Part shown: piece after piece, positions 8,307 through 16,526 of the stretch
Numbering within the stretch: the first letter of the stretch is position 1
How the letters are laid out: every line of letters starts with the position of its first letter
Assembly (NCBI GenBank): GCA_963734025.1
Contig: CAVTFR010000002.1
Coordinates: 325,032-389,031, forward strand
DNA: 64,000 nt
Direction of reading: 5' to 3'
From: JACVRW01 sp963734025
Lineage (GTDB): Bacteria > Actinomycetota > Thermoleophilia > Solirubrobacterales > Thermoleophilaceae
Translations under genes and position numbers: made by a program
Notes under the pieces: generated by a model
Told to the model about the DNA's origin: nothing
Databases searched by the model: none
What the model saw: only the letters and a program-made list of their open reading frames with translations

Positions 8307-9218
8307 CTACACCGCCAGCAGCGCGCCCTCGAGAACGAGCAGCTCGCGCTTGCGCTCGAGCCCGCCGCCATAGCCGGTCAGCTTGCCGCCCGCCCCGATC
8401 ACGCGGTGGCAGGGCACCACGATCGCAATCGGGTTGCGCCCGTTCGCGGCGCCCACCGCCCGCGCGCGCCCGGGCCGGCCGATCCGGTCCGCGATCTCCC
8501 CGTACGTCACGGTCGTCCCGTAGGGGATCTCCTCGAGCGCCGCCCAGACATCGCGCTCGAAGGCGCTCCCCTCGAGCCGCATCGGGAAGTCGAACTCCGA
8601 GCGCTCGCCCGCGAAGTACTCGTCCAGCTGCCTCCGCTCGCGCGCGAAGCGCTCGTCGTCGCGTGCCCAACCGGGCGGGATGCGGGTGCTCTCGCGGATG
8701 AAGCCGAGTCCCGTCAGGGCGTGGGCGTCGCCGCTCAGCAGCAGCGGCCCGACGGGCGAGTCATATTCGCTGAAGCAGGTCATGAAGAGGAAACGCCCTC
8801 GCTCTCCTTCGCTGTGAGATCGAGTCGCCACCAGTGTCTCGAAGAGATGGTCGAGGGTGGCCGCGGGGTCGGACGTGAGCCCCGTGTGCACCTCCGAGGG
8901 CTGGATCATCGTGGACGACGGGGCTACGAGCCAGCCGAAGCGCTCGGAGGGCGGCAGCGCGGCCAGCGCCCCCGCGCCGGGGTCGCCCCCCGCCACGCGG
9001 CCGAGCGCCCCGAGGTGCGCCTCGAGCGGCGCGAGGTCGAGCCCGGGCGCGAGCGCTTCGAGCCGCTTCTCGTCGACCTCCGCGCGCACGGCGAGGTAGT
9101 CGTATTCGCGGCAGAACAGGACGACGCCGGCGTTCAGGCGCTCGCCGCGCTCGACCCGCGGGACGATCCGCAGCAGCGCGTACGAGAACGGCCGCTGGCC
9201 GAGCTCAGCGGCGGGCAC
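8307..9218 (-). CDS. DUF3037 domain fused to O6-methylguanine-DNA methyltransferase
   Basis: 303 residues in one open frame. Residues 8-131 match DUF3037 (YALLRIVPRVERGERLNAGV). From Met146 onward the protein is an Ogt/MGMT enzyme with PCHRV and the acceptor Cys270, followed by GKLTGYGGGLERK. MGMT transfers alkyl groups from O6-alkylguanine to its own cysteine. DUF3037 normally stands alone after a HipA-like kinase, exactly as its front half does here. The fusion may therefore be a lost stop codon, and Met146 (8783) could be an internal start for a separate MGMT, although only a distant GGAG precedes it. The GTG start overlaps the kinase gene by 14 bp. Confidence 0.8.
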   Translation of the reverse strand: MPAAELGQRPFSYALLRIVPRVERGERLNAGVVLFCREYDYLAVRAEVDEKRLEALAPGLDLAPLEAHLGALGRVAGGDPGAGALAALPPSERFGWLVAPSSTMIQPSEVHTGLTSDPAATLDHLFETLVATRSHSEGERGRFLFMTCFSEYDSPVGPLLLSGDAHALTGLGFIRESTRIPPGWARDDERFARERRQLDEYFAGERSEFDFPMRLEGSAFERDVWAALEEIPYGTTVTYGEIADRIGRPGRARAVGAANGRNPIAIVVPCHRVIGAGGKLTGYGGGLERKRELLVLEGALLAV

Positions 9219-9963
9219 GTTCGGCCCCGTCCACGAAGCCGCGCGGCGCCGTCAGGCGCCGCTCGAGGAATGCACGCAGCTCGCCGCGGCGGAGGTCGGG
9301 GTCCGGCCCGAGCCATTCCTCCGGGATGAGACCGGCCGCGCCCTCGACCGCGGCCAGCGCCGGCCCGGCGAGACGCTCGTCCGCCTCGGCAAGCGGCCCT
9401 GCCACCGGCAGCAGCGCGTGGTCGGCCAGCATCGGAATCGGTTCGTCCGCCGTGTCGGCGAGCGGCCGGTCGCCGTGCTGGCGGAAGAAGGCCGCGCCGT
9501 GGTCGATCAGCCAGGTGCGCCCGTGCCAGACGAGCAGGTTCGGGTTGCGGTGCGTCCGGTCGATGTTCGTCACGAGCGCGTCGAACCACACCACATCCGC
9601 CGCGAACGCGGGGTCGACCGAGGGCTCGGCCGGAAGCGCAAACGTGAGCGCTCCCGGCAGGAAATCCATGCCGGCGTTCGCTCCCGGGCTGGCGGCAATC
9701 AGCTCCTGGATCTCCGGGTCGGGCTCCGCATGGCCGACCTCCGGCGCCACCTCGACCACGACCAGCTCGGGCACCGGCAGTCCGAGCGCCCGCGCCAGTT
9801 CGCCGGCAAGCACCTCGGACACGAGCGCCGCCTCGCCCTGCCCGGCGCCGCGGAACTTCGTCACGTAGAGGCCGTCGTCGTCCGCCTCCATCAGGCCCGG
9901 CAGCGAGCCGCCCTCGCGGAGCGCCTCGACGTAACGGGTGGCGACGACCCTGCGCAGGGCCAC
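9205..9963 (-). CDS. HipA-like kinase family protein
   Basis: 252 residues starting at GTG 9963, which overlaps the TAG of the upstream LLM gene by one base. A longer frame to 10038 lies inside that gene and is unlikely. The motif NIDRTHRNPNLL resembles the HipA/phosphatidylinositol-kinase catalytic loop, and WLIDHGAAFF carries the metal-binding Asp. Proteins of this short HipA-like type occur next to DUF3037 in many actinobacteria, and the same pairing is seen here. Their substrate is not known, and no HipB-like antitoxin is nearby, so a classical toxin role is not supported. Confidence 0.78.
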   Translation of the reverse strand: MALRRVVATRYVEALREGGSLPGLMEADDDGLYVTKFRGAGQGEAALVSEVLAGELARALGLPVPELVVVEVAPEVGHAEPDPEIQELIAASPGANAGMDFLPGALTFALPAEPSVDPAFAADVVWFDALVTNIDRTHRNPNLLVWHGRTWLIDHGAAFFRQHGDRPLADTADEPIPMLADHALLPVAGPLAEADERLAGPALAAVEGAAGLIPEEWLGPDPDLRRGELRAFLERRLTAPRGFVDGAERARR

Positions 9964-10745
9964 TAGCCCGCCCGCGCGTCGATCGCTTCCTCGACCTCGC
10001 GCCGCGTCGGCTGCGAGCCGAAGCCGGTGAGGCACCACGTCGCGCCCGCCTCGATCCAGGGTCCCGGATCAGTGCCCGCCGGATTCGTGACGACGACCTC
10101 GTATTCGCCGGCGCTCGGCGCGCGCAGCTCGTTCACTGTCTCGAGCACCTCCGGCAGTGCCTCCGGGCCGGGCATGTCGATCGGGAAGACGCCGTCCCAG
10201 CGCGCCGCCCGCCGCAGCGGCCGCCGGTTCGGCCACCCCGACGCCACCCAGACCGGGATGCGCGGCTGCTGCACCGGCCGCGGCTCGAACTCACCGCCCC
10301 AGTAGCCCGTCAGCCGCTCGAGCCCGTCGTCGAGCAGCCGGGCGCGCTCGCGCGGCTCGCGCTCCTCGCCGAAGCGCTCGGGGTCGAACTCGCCGGTCCG
10401 GTTGCTGCCGATCCCGACCCCCAGCACGAGCCGGCCGCCCGAGAGCCGGTCGAGCGTCGTGGTCTCGCGCGCGAGCTGGTGGATCCGGCGTCGCGGCAGC
10501 GGGGTCACGAGCGGCCCGATCGTGACGCGCTCCGTGGCCATCGCGATCGCCGCAAGCGTCACCCACGGGTCGGCCAGCGCGCGCACCGGCGGCGCGTACG
10601 CCACGTGGTCCCAGACGAAGAAGCCGTCCCAGCCCCGCTCCTCCGCCCGGGCGGCGAGCTCGCTCACGACACGCGGCTCCGACAGCTCCTCGAAGGGAGC
10701 CACGAAGAGAGCGTGGCGAGCGTTCAGCTCGCCGCCCTCGACCAC
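9963..10745 (-). CDS. LLM-class flavin-dependent oxidoreductase
   Basis: 260 residues with the luciferase-like fold signature: ARAEERGWDGFFVWDHV near residue 32, then the ATERVTIGPLVTPLPRRR segment and LDRLSGGRLVLGVGIG. These enzymes use FMN or F420. The short loop set and the WDHV pattern are common in actinobacterial F420 members, but the cofactor cannot be fixed from sequence. It overlaps DUF427 upstream by 22 bp and the HipA-like gene downstream by 1 bp, so the four genes from 11491 to 8307 form one run. A close relative of the same family sits at 30858-31718. Confidence 0.85.
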   Translation of the reverse strand: MVEGGELNARHALFVAPFEELSEPRVVSELAARAEERGWDGFFVWDHVAYAPPVRALADPWVTLAAIAMATERVTIGPLVTPLPRRRIHQLARETTTLDRLSGGRLVLGVGIGSNRTGEFDPERFGEEREPRERARLLDDGLERLTGYWGGEFEPRPVQQPRIPVWVASGWPNRRPLRRAARWDGVFPIDMPGPEALPEVLETVNELRAPSAGEYEVVVTNPAGTDPGPWIEAGATWCLTGFGSQPTRREVEEAIDARAG

Positions 10746-11491
10746 TGGGTCCGCGGGCGTTCGCGCGGCTTGCCGTCGACCACCACGTCGATCTGCTCGT
10801 CGTAGAAAGCCACAAGGCCCTTGAGCTGGGCTGCGTCCGCGAGCGGGTCCTCGTAGCTCCAGGCGAGATCGTCGCCCCGGAGCGTGTCGAAAGACCAGTG
10901 GCTCGCCTCGCCCTTGTAGGCGCAGACCGTGCGCTTGGCGCTCGGGGCGGGCTCGAGGACGAGGTCGCGGCGCGCAAGATAGAAGCGCACCGGCAGGTGG
11001 GTCTCGAACAGCAGCGTCGGCTCGCGGCTCTCGGCCAGCAGGATCCCGTCCAGCTCGACGCGGATGTGGCGCGAGCTCCTGAGGATGTCGATCCGGTGGA
11101 ACGGGTCACGCGGGTGGCCGACGATCGGCTCGTCCTCCTCGTGCCAGCTCTCGAAGGAGGCGAAGTCGAGGATCAGGTAGCCGTTCAGGTCGGCGTCCGC
11201 GGGGCGAAACGCCGCGTCCGTGAGCCGCTGCCCGGCGGCGACGACGTCGAGGAGCTCGCCCGCCGTCGAGTGGTTGCTCTCGCCGTTCGCGGCGGGCCTT
11301 AGCTCGGCGTCCAGCTCCTCCTCGGGCACCGCGTAGACGGGAACCATGCGCCGGGGCTCCCACACGAGCATGGCCCTCGTCGTGTCGACGACCTCACGGC
11401 CGCCCGCGGCGACCCGCACGCGCTTCTCGGTGGGCTCGTGGCGCAGCTGGTCCATCGCCCCCATGAGCCTGTCGCGCAAGCGTGTGCTCAT
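10724..11491 (-). CDS. DUF427 domain-containing protein
   Basis: 255 residues. The C-terminal half (about residues 130-240) has the DUF427 pattern (VELDGILLAESREP, PVRFYLARRD, CAYKGEASHW). The N-terminal half carries a second, more diverged copy of the same beta-rich fold (GGREVVDTTRAMLVWEP). No catalytic role is established for the family. The ATG at 11491 heads the four-gene minus-strand run through LLM oxidoreductase, HipA-like kinase and DUF3037-MGMT. Confidence 0.82.
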   Translation of the reverse strand: MSTRLRDRLMGAMDQLRHEPTEKRVRVAAGGREVVDTTRAMLVWEPRRMVPVYAVPEEELDAELRPAANGESNHSTAGELLDVVAAGQRLTDAAFRPADADLNGYLILDFASFESWHEEDEPIVGHPRDPFHRIDILRSSRHIRVELDGILLAESREPTLLFETHLPVRFYLARRDLVLEPAPSAKRTVCAYKGEASHWSFDTLRGDDLAWSYEDPLADAAQLKGLVAFYDEQIDVVVDGKPRERPRTQWSRAAS

Positions 11492-11518
11492 GGGGGCGAG
11501 TGTGTCAAACGGCTCGGG

Positions 11519-12994
11519 TCAGGCCGCCTCGGACAGTGCCGGCTCGCCTGAGGCCGCCCCGGCGTCCGCGTGCTCTGCCTGCTCCGCGCCCGCGTTCTGC
11601 GAGCGCAGCACCACGAACGCCACCACGATCGCGACGAGCGTCAGCGCGGCGCCGATCAGGTAGGCGAGGTGGTAGCCCGAGTTGAGCGCGTTCGCGACCG
11701 GCTCGCCGTCCGCGACGAGGTTCTCGGTGCGCGAGCTCGAGAGCGTGGCCAGCACCGCGAGGCCGACCGCGCCGCCGACCTGCACGGTCGTGTTGATGAA
11801 ACCCGACGCGAGGCCCGAGTCCTGCGGCGTGGCGCCCGACATCGCGAGCGTCATCAGCGCGGGGAAGCAGAGCCCGGCGCCGCCGCCGAGCAGCAGCATC
11901 GCGGGGAAGAGGTCCACGAAGTAGCTGCCGTCGACCGGCGTCCGCGCGAACAGCAGCAGCCCCGCCACGATCAGCGCGAGGCCGGCGAGCAGCGCCGAAC
12001 GCGGGCCGATGCCCATCATCAACTTCTCCGCGAGGCCGAGCGACAGGCCGCCCATCACGACGGCCGAGGGCAGGAACGCCAGGCCGACCTCGAGCGCGTT
12101 GTAGCCGAGGATGCCCTGCATGTAGAGCGCCCCCAGGAAGAACATCCCGAAGAAGCCGACCACGAGCAGCCCCATCACAAGGTTGGCGCCGGTCACGTTG
12201 CGCGAGCGGAACAGGCGCAGCGGCATCAACGGGTTCGCGATGCGCCCCTGACGCGCCACGAAGGCCGCCAGCAGCGCGAGCGCGACCGCGCCGAGCCCGA
12301 GCGTCTGGGTCGAGCCCCAGCCCTGCTCACTCGTCTCGAGCAGCGTGTAGACGCCCAGCATCAGGCCGCCCGTGAGGAGCGCGGCACCGGGGATGTCGGC
12401 GCCCTTGTCGAGGCCGATGCCGTCGCGGTTCTCGACGAGCCGCAGCGCGAGCAGGCCGACGACGACGCCGACCGGCAGGTTCACGAAGAAGATCCAGTGC
12501 CAGTTGATGGCCTCAGTGAGCACGCCGCCCAGCAGAAGCCCGATCGAGGCGCCGGCCGAGGCGACGAAGCTGTAGATGCCGATCGCCTTGGCCTGATCCC
12601 GAGGCTCCGGGAACATCGTCACGATCATCCCGAGGATCACCGCCGACGCGACCGCGCCGCCGGCGCCCTGCACGAAGCGCGCCGCGATCAGCATGCCCTG
12701 GGTCTGAGCGACCGCGCACAACAGCGAGGCCGAGGTGAAGACGACAAGGCCGGTGAGGAACACTCTTCGCTGGCCGATCAGGTCCCCGATCCGCCCTGCG
12801 AGCAGCAGCAGGCCGCCGAAGGCGATCAGATAAGCGTTCACGACCCACGCCAGGTTGCTCTGCGAGAAGCCCAGGTCGTCCTGGATCGACGGCAGCGCCA
12901 CGTTCACGATGGTCGCGTCGAGGACGATCATCAGCATGCCGCCGCAAAGCACGTACAGAGCCAGCCAGCGGTTGTTGGTCGTATCAGCAGTCAC
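11519..12994 (-). CDS. MFS drug exporter, DHA2 (14-TM) family
   Basis: 491 residues from GTG 12994, chosen because AGGAGACGGAGG lies just upstream; the longer frame to 13048 is less likely. DATIVNVALPSIQ near residue 25 is the classical motif C of the EmrB/QacA group, and RIGDLIGQRR is motif A. Hydrophobic segments fit 14 helices. The protein would export drugs or antiseptics with the proton gradient. It follows the ABC exporter genes on the same strand after about a 110-bp gap, so the two exporters may be controlled together. Confidence 0.88.
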   Translation of the reverse strand: MTADTTNNRWLALYVLCGGMLMIVLDATIVNVALPSIQDDLGFSQSNLAWVVNAYLIAFGGLLLLAGRIGDLIGQRRVFLTGLVVFTSASLLCAVAQTQGMLIAARFVQGAGGAVASAVILGMIVTMFPEPRDQAKAIGIYSFVASAGASIGLLLGGVLTEAINWHWIFFVNLPVGVVVGLLALRLVENRDGIGLDKGADIPGAALLTGGLMLGVYTLLETSEQGWGSTQTLGLGAVALALLAAFVARQGRIANPLMPLRLFRSRNVTGANLVMGLLVVGFFGMFFLGALYMQGILGYNALEVGLAFLPSAVVMGGLSLGLAEKLMMGIGPRSALLAGLALIVAGLLLFARTPVDGSYFVDLFPAMLLLGGGAGLCFPALMTLAMSGATPQDSGLASGFINTTVQVGGAVGLAVLATLSSSRTENLVADGEPVANALNSGYHLAYLIGAALTLVAIVVAFVVLRSQNAGAEQAEHADAGAASGEPALSEAA

Positions 12995-13102
12995 GGTCCC
13001 TCCGTCTCCTGAAAATCGGGTCACGCCACGTATGACCACGGTTCCCAATCGAAGTCATCGCTCGTGTGAGGGTTCTCACACTTCGGGTGTGTCCGCGATT
13101 CG

Positions 13103-13954
13103 TCAGACGCTGCGCGTGCGATACAGGTGCGTCGTGAGCGGCGCGAAGATCGCCGTCAGCACGAGGGCGGTCCCGAGGGAGATGCCGATGTCGCCGGCGT
13201 CGACGTCGCCCGCCATCAGCCCGCGCGAGGCGTCGGCGAGGATCGAGATCGGGTTGACGTTCACGAACCACTCGAGCGCCGCCGGCAGCGTCTCCGGCTC
13301 GACGAAGACATTGCTGAGGAAGGTCAGCGGGAAGATCCCCATGAAGCCCGCGTTCATCACCGCGTTCGGCGAGCGCATCAGCAGGCCGATCGTCTGGAAG
13401 ACCCACGACAGCGCGAACGCGAACACGATCACGAGCAGCAGCGCGAGCACCACGCCGCCCATCCCCCCGTCGGGCCGGTAGCCGAGGATCATGCCAACCG
13501 CGACGATCACGATCCCGGCGACCAGGTAGCGGACGCTGTCGCCGAGCAGGGCACCTACGAGCGGCGCCGGCTTCCAGATCGGCAGCGTCCGGAAGCGGTC
13601 GACGACGCCCTTGGTGAGATCGGTGTTGAGGGCCACGCCGGAGTAGACGGTCGTGAACAGCACCGACATCACGAGGATCCCGGGCAGGATGTAGTCGAGG
13701 TATTCGCCCGTCGAGCCGGCGATCGCGCCGCCGAAGATGTACGTGAACAGCAGGACGAACATCACAGGCGTAATCGTCACGTCGAGCAGCTGCTCGGGCA
13801 CGTGCTTGACCTTGAGCATGCCGCGCCAGCCGAACGTGAGCGCAGCCGAGGCGGCACTCGCCTTCTTCGGGCGCTCGGTTGCGGCGATGGCCTTCTGAAC
13901 CGCCGCGGCGTCGGCGACGGCCGAGGCCTGGCCACTGGTGGCTGGGGTGCTCAT
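13103..13954 (-). CDS. ABC-2 type transporter permease (DrrB-like)
   Basis: 283 residues with a hydrophilic N-terminal 50 residues, then six hydrophobic segments. It contains PVMFVLLFTYIFGGAI and an FLSNVFVEPETLPA loop, the hallmark of daunorubicin-resistance-type permeases. Its ATG overlaps the TGA of the ATPase gene (ATGA), so the two are translationally coupled. Together they should form a half-size exporter for a drug, lipid or polyketide. Confidence 0.9.
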   Translation of the reverse strand: MSTPATSGQASAVADAAAVQKAIAATERPKKASAASAALTFGWRGMLKVKHVPEQLLDVTITPVMFVLLFTYIFGGAIAGSTGEYLDYILPGILVMSVLFTTVYSGVALNTDLTKGVVDRFRTLPIWKPAPLVGALLGDSVRYLVAGIVIVAVGMILGYRPDGGMGGVVLALLLVIVFAFALSWVFQTIGLLMRSPNAVMNAGFMGIFPLTFLSNVFVEPETLPAALEWFVNVNPISILADASRGLMAGDVDAGDIGISLGTALVLTAIFAPLTTHLYRTRSV

Positions 13955-14940
13955 GCTGCGCGTTCCTCCTGCATGTCAGCTTCCTCGGCGGACTCCTCGG
14001 CCGTGTGGCCGGTGAGCGCGAGGAAGACCTCGTCGAGGCTCGGCTGGCCGAGCGAGAAGTCGGCGATCCGCACACCCTCGCGCGTCAGCTGTGCGACCGC
14101 CTCGGCGGCTCGGTCGGCGTCAGCGCACGGTGCCGTCAGCGCGGCGGGGTCGGGCTCGAGATGGACCTCCCCGAGCTCCGCAGCGACCAGTCGCTCCGCC
14201 TCGGGGCGCTGCTCGGGGTCGAGCAACCGGACGTGCAGCCGCCCCGAGCCGACCGACGCCTTCAGCTGGCTGGGCGTCCCCTCGGCGATCACCTTGCCGT
14301 GGTCGATCACGGCGATCCCCTCGGCGAGCTGGTCGGCCTCGTCGAGGTACTGGGTGCAGAGCAGGATCGTGGTGCCGGCGTCTGAGAGCGCGCGGATGAT
14401 GTCCCAGACCTGGTTGCGCGAGCGCGGGTCGAGCCCCGTCGTCGGCTCGTCGAGGAACATGACCTCCGGCGTCACCACGATGCTCGCGGCGATGTCGAGC
14501 CGGCGGCGCATGCCGCCCGAGTAGTTCTTCACCAGCCGCGCCGACGCCTCGGCGAGCCCGAAGGCATCGAGCAGCTCTATCGCGCGCGCCTTAGCGGCGT
14601 CGCGCTTCAGGCCGAGCAGGCGCCCGAGCAGAATCAGGTTCTCGCGCCCGGTGAGGTCCTCGTCGACCGACGCCAGCTGGCCGGTCAGGCTGATCAGGCC
14701 GCGGACGGTGCCGGCCTCCTTGACGATGTCGTGCCCGAGCACGCGGCCCGAGCCCGCATCTGGGGTGAGCAGGGTGGCGAGCATGCGGATCGTGGTCGTC
14801 TTGCCGGCGCCGTTGGGGCCGAGTACGCCGTACACCGAGCCGGTGCGCACGGTCAGATCCACGCCGTCGACAGCGCGGGTCTCGCCAAACGACTTCACGA
14901 GACCGTTGGCCTCGATCGCCAGTGGGGGCTGCGTTGACAT
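13951..14940 (-). CDS. ABC transporter ATP-binding protein (DrrA-like)
   Basis: 329 residues from ATG 14940, with AGGAG 4 bp upstream. Walker A is GPNGAGKT (41-48), the signature is YSGGM (140-144) and Walker B is VMFLDEP (160-166). The C-terminal about 90 residues match the DrrA-specific extension (SFGQPSLDEVFLALTG-like ending). It pairs with the DrrB-like permease through a 4-bp overlap. A MarR regulator lies nearby (15321) on the other strand and is a candidate controller, although a VOC remnant lies between. Confidence 0.92.
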   Translation of the reverse strand: MSTQPPLAIEANGLVKSFGETRAVDGVDLTVRTGSVYGVLGPNGAGKTTTIRMLATLLTPDAGSGRVLGHDIVKEAGTVRGLISLTGQLASVDEDLTGRENLILLGRLLGLKRDAAKARAIELLDAFGLAEASARLVKNYSGGMRRRLDIAASIVVTPEVMFLDEPTTGLDPRSRNQVWDIIRALSDAGTTILLCTQYLDEADQLAEGIAVIDHGKVIAEGTPSQLKASVGSGRLHVRLLDPEQRPEAERLVAAELGEVHLEPDPAALTAPCADADRAAEAVAQLTREGVRIADFSLGQPSLDEVFLALTGHTAEESAEEADMQEERAA

Positions 14941-15035
14941 CAGACTCCTGGGGTTTCCTGGTTTCGCCTGCTGTTGAGACTGAGGGATGCGACGAAACTC
15001 ATCGGGGGGCGTATCCACACACGGTACGCAGATCA

Positions 15036-15320
15036 TCAGCAGAGCACCTCGACGGTGAATCCGCCGGGCGCCTCGAAGTAGAAGGTCCACGCGCCGTGCT
15101 GGCGGCCCGGCGGCTCGATGTCGTAGCCGTCCTCCTTGATCCGGCGGTTTATCTCGTCGACGTCGGCCTCGGTCGCCTGGATGAAGCCGACGTGGAAGGT
15201 CTTGGGGTAGCTCACCTGCTTCGAGCGCCCCACGCCGATCAGCGTCAGCCCGAGATCGTCGTCGTCGAAGAGGACGTCGAAGTTCTTCCGGCCCTCGCCA
15301 TAGAGCGTCCGAGCCGACAT
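15036..15320 (-). pseudogene. VOC/glyoxalase family protein, N-terminally truncated
   Basis: Only 94 residues remain. The C-terminal module is clear (KTFHVGFIQATEADVDEI, then GAWTFYFEAPGGFTVEV), but the first beta-alpha-beta-beta-beta module of a normal 120-140-residue VOC protein is missing. The open frame begins with CAT at 15318-15320, directly against the GTG of the divergent MarR gene. That suggests a deletion brought the MarR gene up to the middle of this gene. Function is probably lost. Confidence 0.6.
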
Positions 15321-15761
15321 GTGCCCACCCCGGCCGAGGCCGCCTTCACCCGGCTCGTCCTGCTCGTCTTCCAGCTGAACGGGCTGCTGCTCGCCGAGGG
15401 CGACCGGCTGTCGGCCCCGGCGGGCCAGACGAGCGCGCGCTGGCAGGTGATGGGCGTGATCGACCACGGGGCCCTGACGGTGTCTCAGGTCGCCCGCGCG
15501 ATGGGCCTGCGGCGCCAGAGCGTGCAGCGGACCGCTGACCTGCTCGTGGCGGACGGCGTCGCCGAGTACCTCGACAACCCGGCCGACCGGCGGGCGAAGC
15601 TGCTCGCGCTCACGCCGGAGGGGCGCCGGGCCCTGCGGAAGATCGAACGCGCGCAGTTCGAGTGGGCGCGCAACCACGGAGGGGCGATCGGCCGTGAGTC
15701 TCTCGAGAGCGCCGCAGACGCGCTCGAGGAGACCATCGCCCAGCTACGGAGGAGCCGCTGA
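15321..15761 (+). CDS. MarR-type winged-helix regulator
   Basis: 146 residues from GTG 15321. The MarR winged helix is clear: SQVARAMGLRRQSVQRTADLL as helices 3-4, followed by NPADRRAKLLALTPEGR, the wing. The N-terminus fits a standard MarR dimerisation helix, so it seems complete although no good RBS is visible. Its stop overlaps the ATG of a truncated VOC gene. MarR proteins usually repress a neighbouring enzyme or exporter; here both flanking VOC genes are broken, and the DrrAB exporter is the nearest intact target. Confidence 0.82.
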   Translation: MPTPAEAAFTRLVLLVFQLNGLLLAEGDRLSAPAGQTSARWQVMGVIDHGALTVSQVARAMGLRRQSVQRTADLLVADGVAEYLDNPADRRAKLLALTPEGRRALRKIERAQFEWARNHGGAIGRESLESAADALEETIAQLRRSR

Positions 15762-15847
15762 TGGCGGGCTTCGTGCCCTACGTCAGCTACCGCGACGCAG
15801 CCGCCGCGCTCCGCGGAGCAGCGCCAAGGCCCCGGCGGCCTGACTGA
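15761..15847 (+). pseudogene. VOC (PhnB-like) gene stub, 17 recognisable codons
   Basis: The ATG overlaps the MarR stop (TGATG). It encodes MAGFVPYVSYRDAAAAL, the typical first strand and helix of PhnB-like VOC proteins. The reading frame then becomes unrelated and stops at 15847. The remaining about 110 codons are absent, so the 3' part was deleted. This points to an original MarR-VOC operon. Confidence 0.6.
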
Positions 15848-15950
15848 AGGCCGCGAAGTCCGTTGCCGGCGGCGCCGCCGCCGGATTGACAACCGCCTGG
15901 GCGCCGCGCGCCGTAGACGGTGGGACCGCACACCCGATGGGAGGTTCACC

Positions 15951-16526
15951 GTGCATCGCAGACTCATCGCCCTACTCGCCGTCGTGGCCGCGCTGCTGAT
16001 GGTCGCACCGGCCGCGTCCGCCGGGCAGGCCAAGGCAAAGGCCTCTTGGGGCTGGTACTACGGCGCCACGACGCTCGAGGTCGACCCGGTCACGTTCGGC
16101 GCGCTCACCAGCCTCGGGGTCGCCCCGGGCGCTGTTGCGCCCGGCAAGCTCGAGGGAGCGAGCTACTCGTTCCCGATCACGAACCCGCTTCGCAGCGCGC
16201 TCCGCACCGGAGTGGTCCGCCACAAGGGCGGCATCTCGCTCACGGCCGGCTCGACGTCCGTCAAGCTGACGGACTTCGACATCCGGCTGCTCGAGAGCAA
16301 GCTGTACGGGAAGGTCAACGGCGCCGGCCCGGTGGCGCTGCTCGACCTCGACTACTCGGGGCTCGGGATCACGTTCCGCGCCGGACGCGTCAACATCGGT
16401 CCGGTCGGAACGACGCTGACGCAGGGCGCGGCTGACGCGCTGAACCAGGCGTTCGGAGTGTCGGCGCTGTCGGATGACACCGTTGTCGGAGGCGCGACGA
16501 TCCGCTACCGCTTGTTCCCGTTGTGA
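15951..16526 (+). CDS. secreted HtaA-domain-like protein
   Basis: 191 residues from GTG 15951, with GGGAGG just upstream. A clear signal peptide is present (LIALLAVVAALLMVAPAASA, cut near residue 25). The mature part has one HtaA-like unit: FPITN, then VVRHKGGISLTAGSTSVKL, then LDLDYSGL and QGAADALNQAF. HtaA domains in corynebacteria bind haem at the cell surface, but related domains are widespread in actinobacteria with no known ligand. The same unit occurs twice in the gene at 17832-18866. Its stop overlaps the GTG of the following NAD(P)-binding protein (GTGA). Confidence 0.75.
   Translation: MHRRLIALLAVVAALLMVAPAASAGQAKAKASWGWYYGATTLEVDPVTFGALTSLGVAPGAVAPGKLEGASYSFPITNPLRSALRTGVVRHKGGISLTAGSTSVKLTDFDIRLLESKLYGKVNGAGPVALLDLDYSGLGITFRAGRVNIGPVGTTLTQGAADALNQAFGVSALSDDTVVGGATIRYRLFPL

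Noticed and set aside
9205..9963. HipA toxin of a HipBA toxin-antitoxin system
   Set aside because: The protein is much shorter than HipA and has no HipB-like gene; its neighbour is DUF3037.
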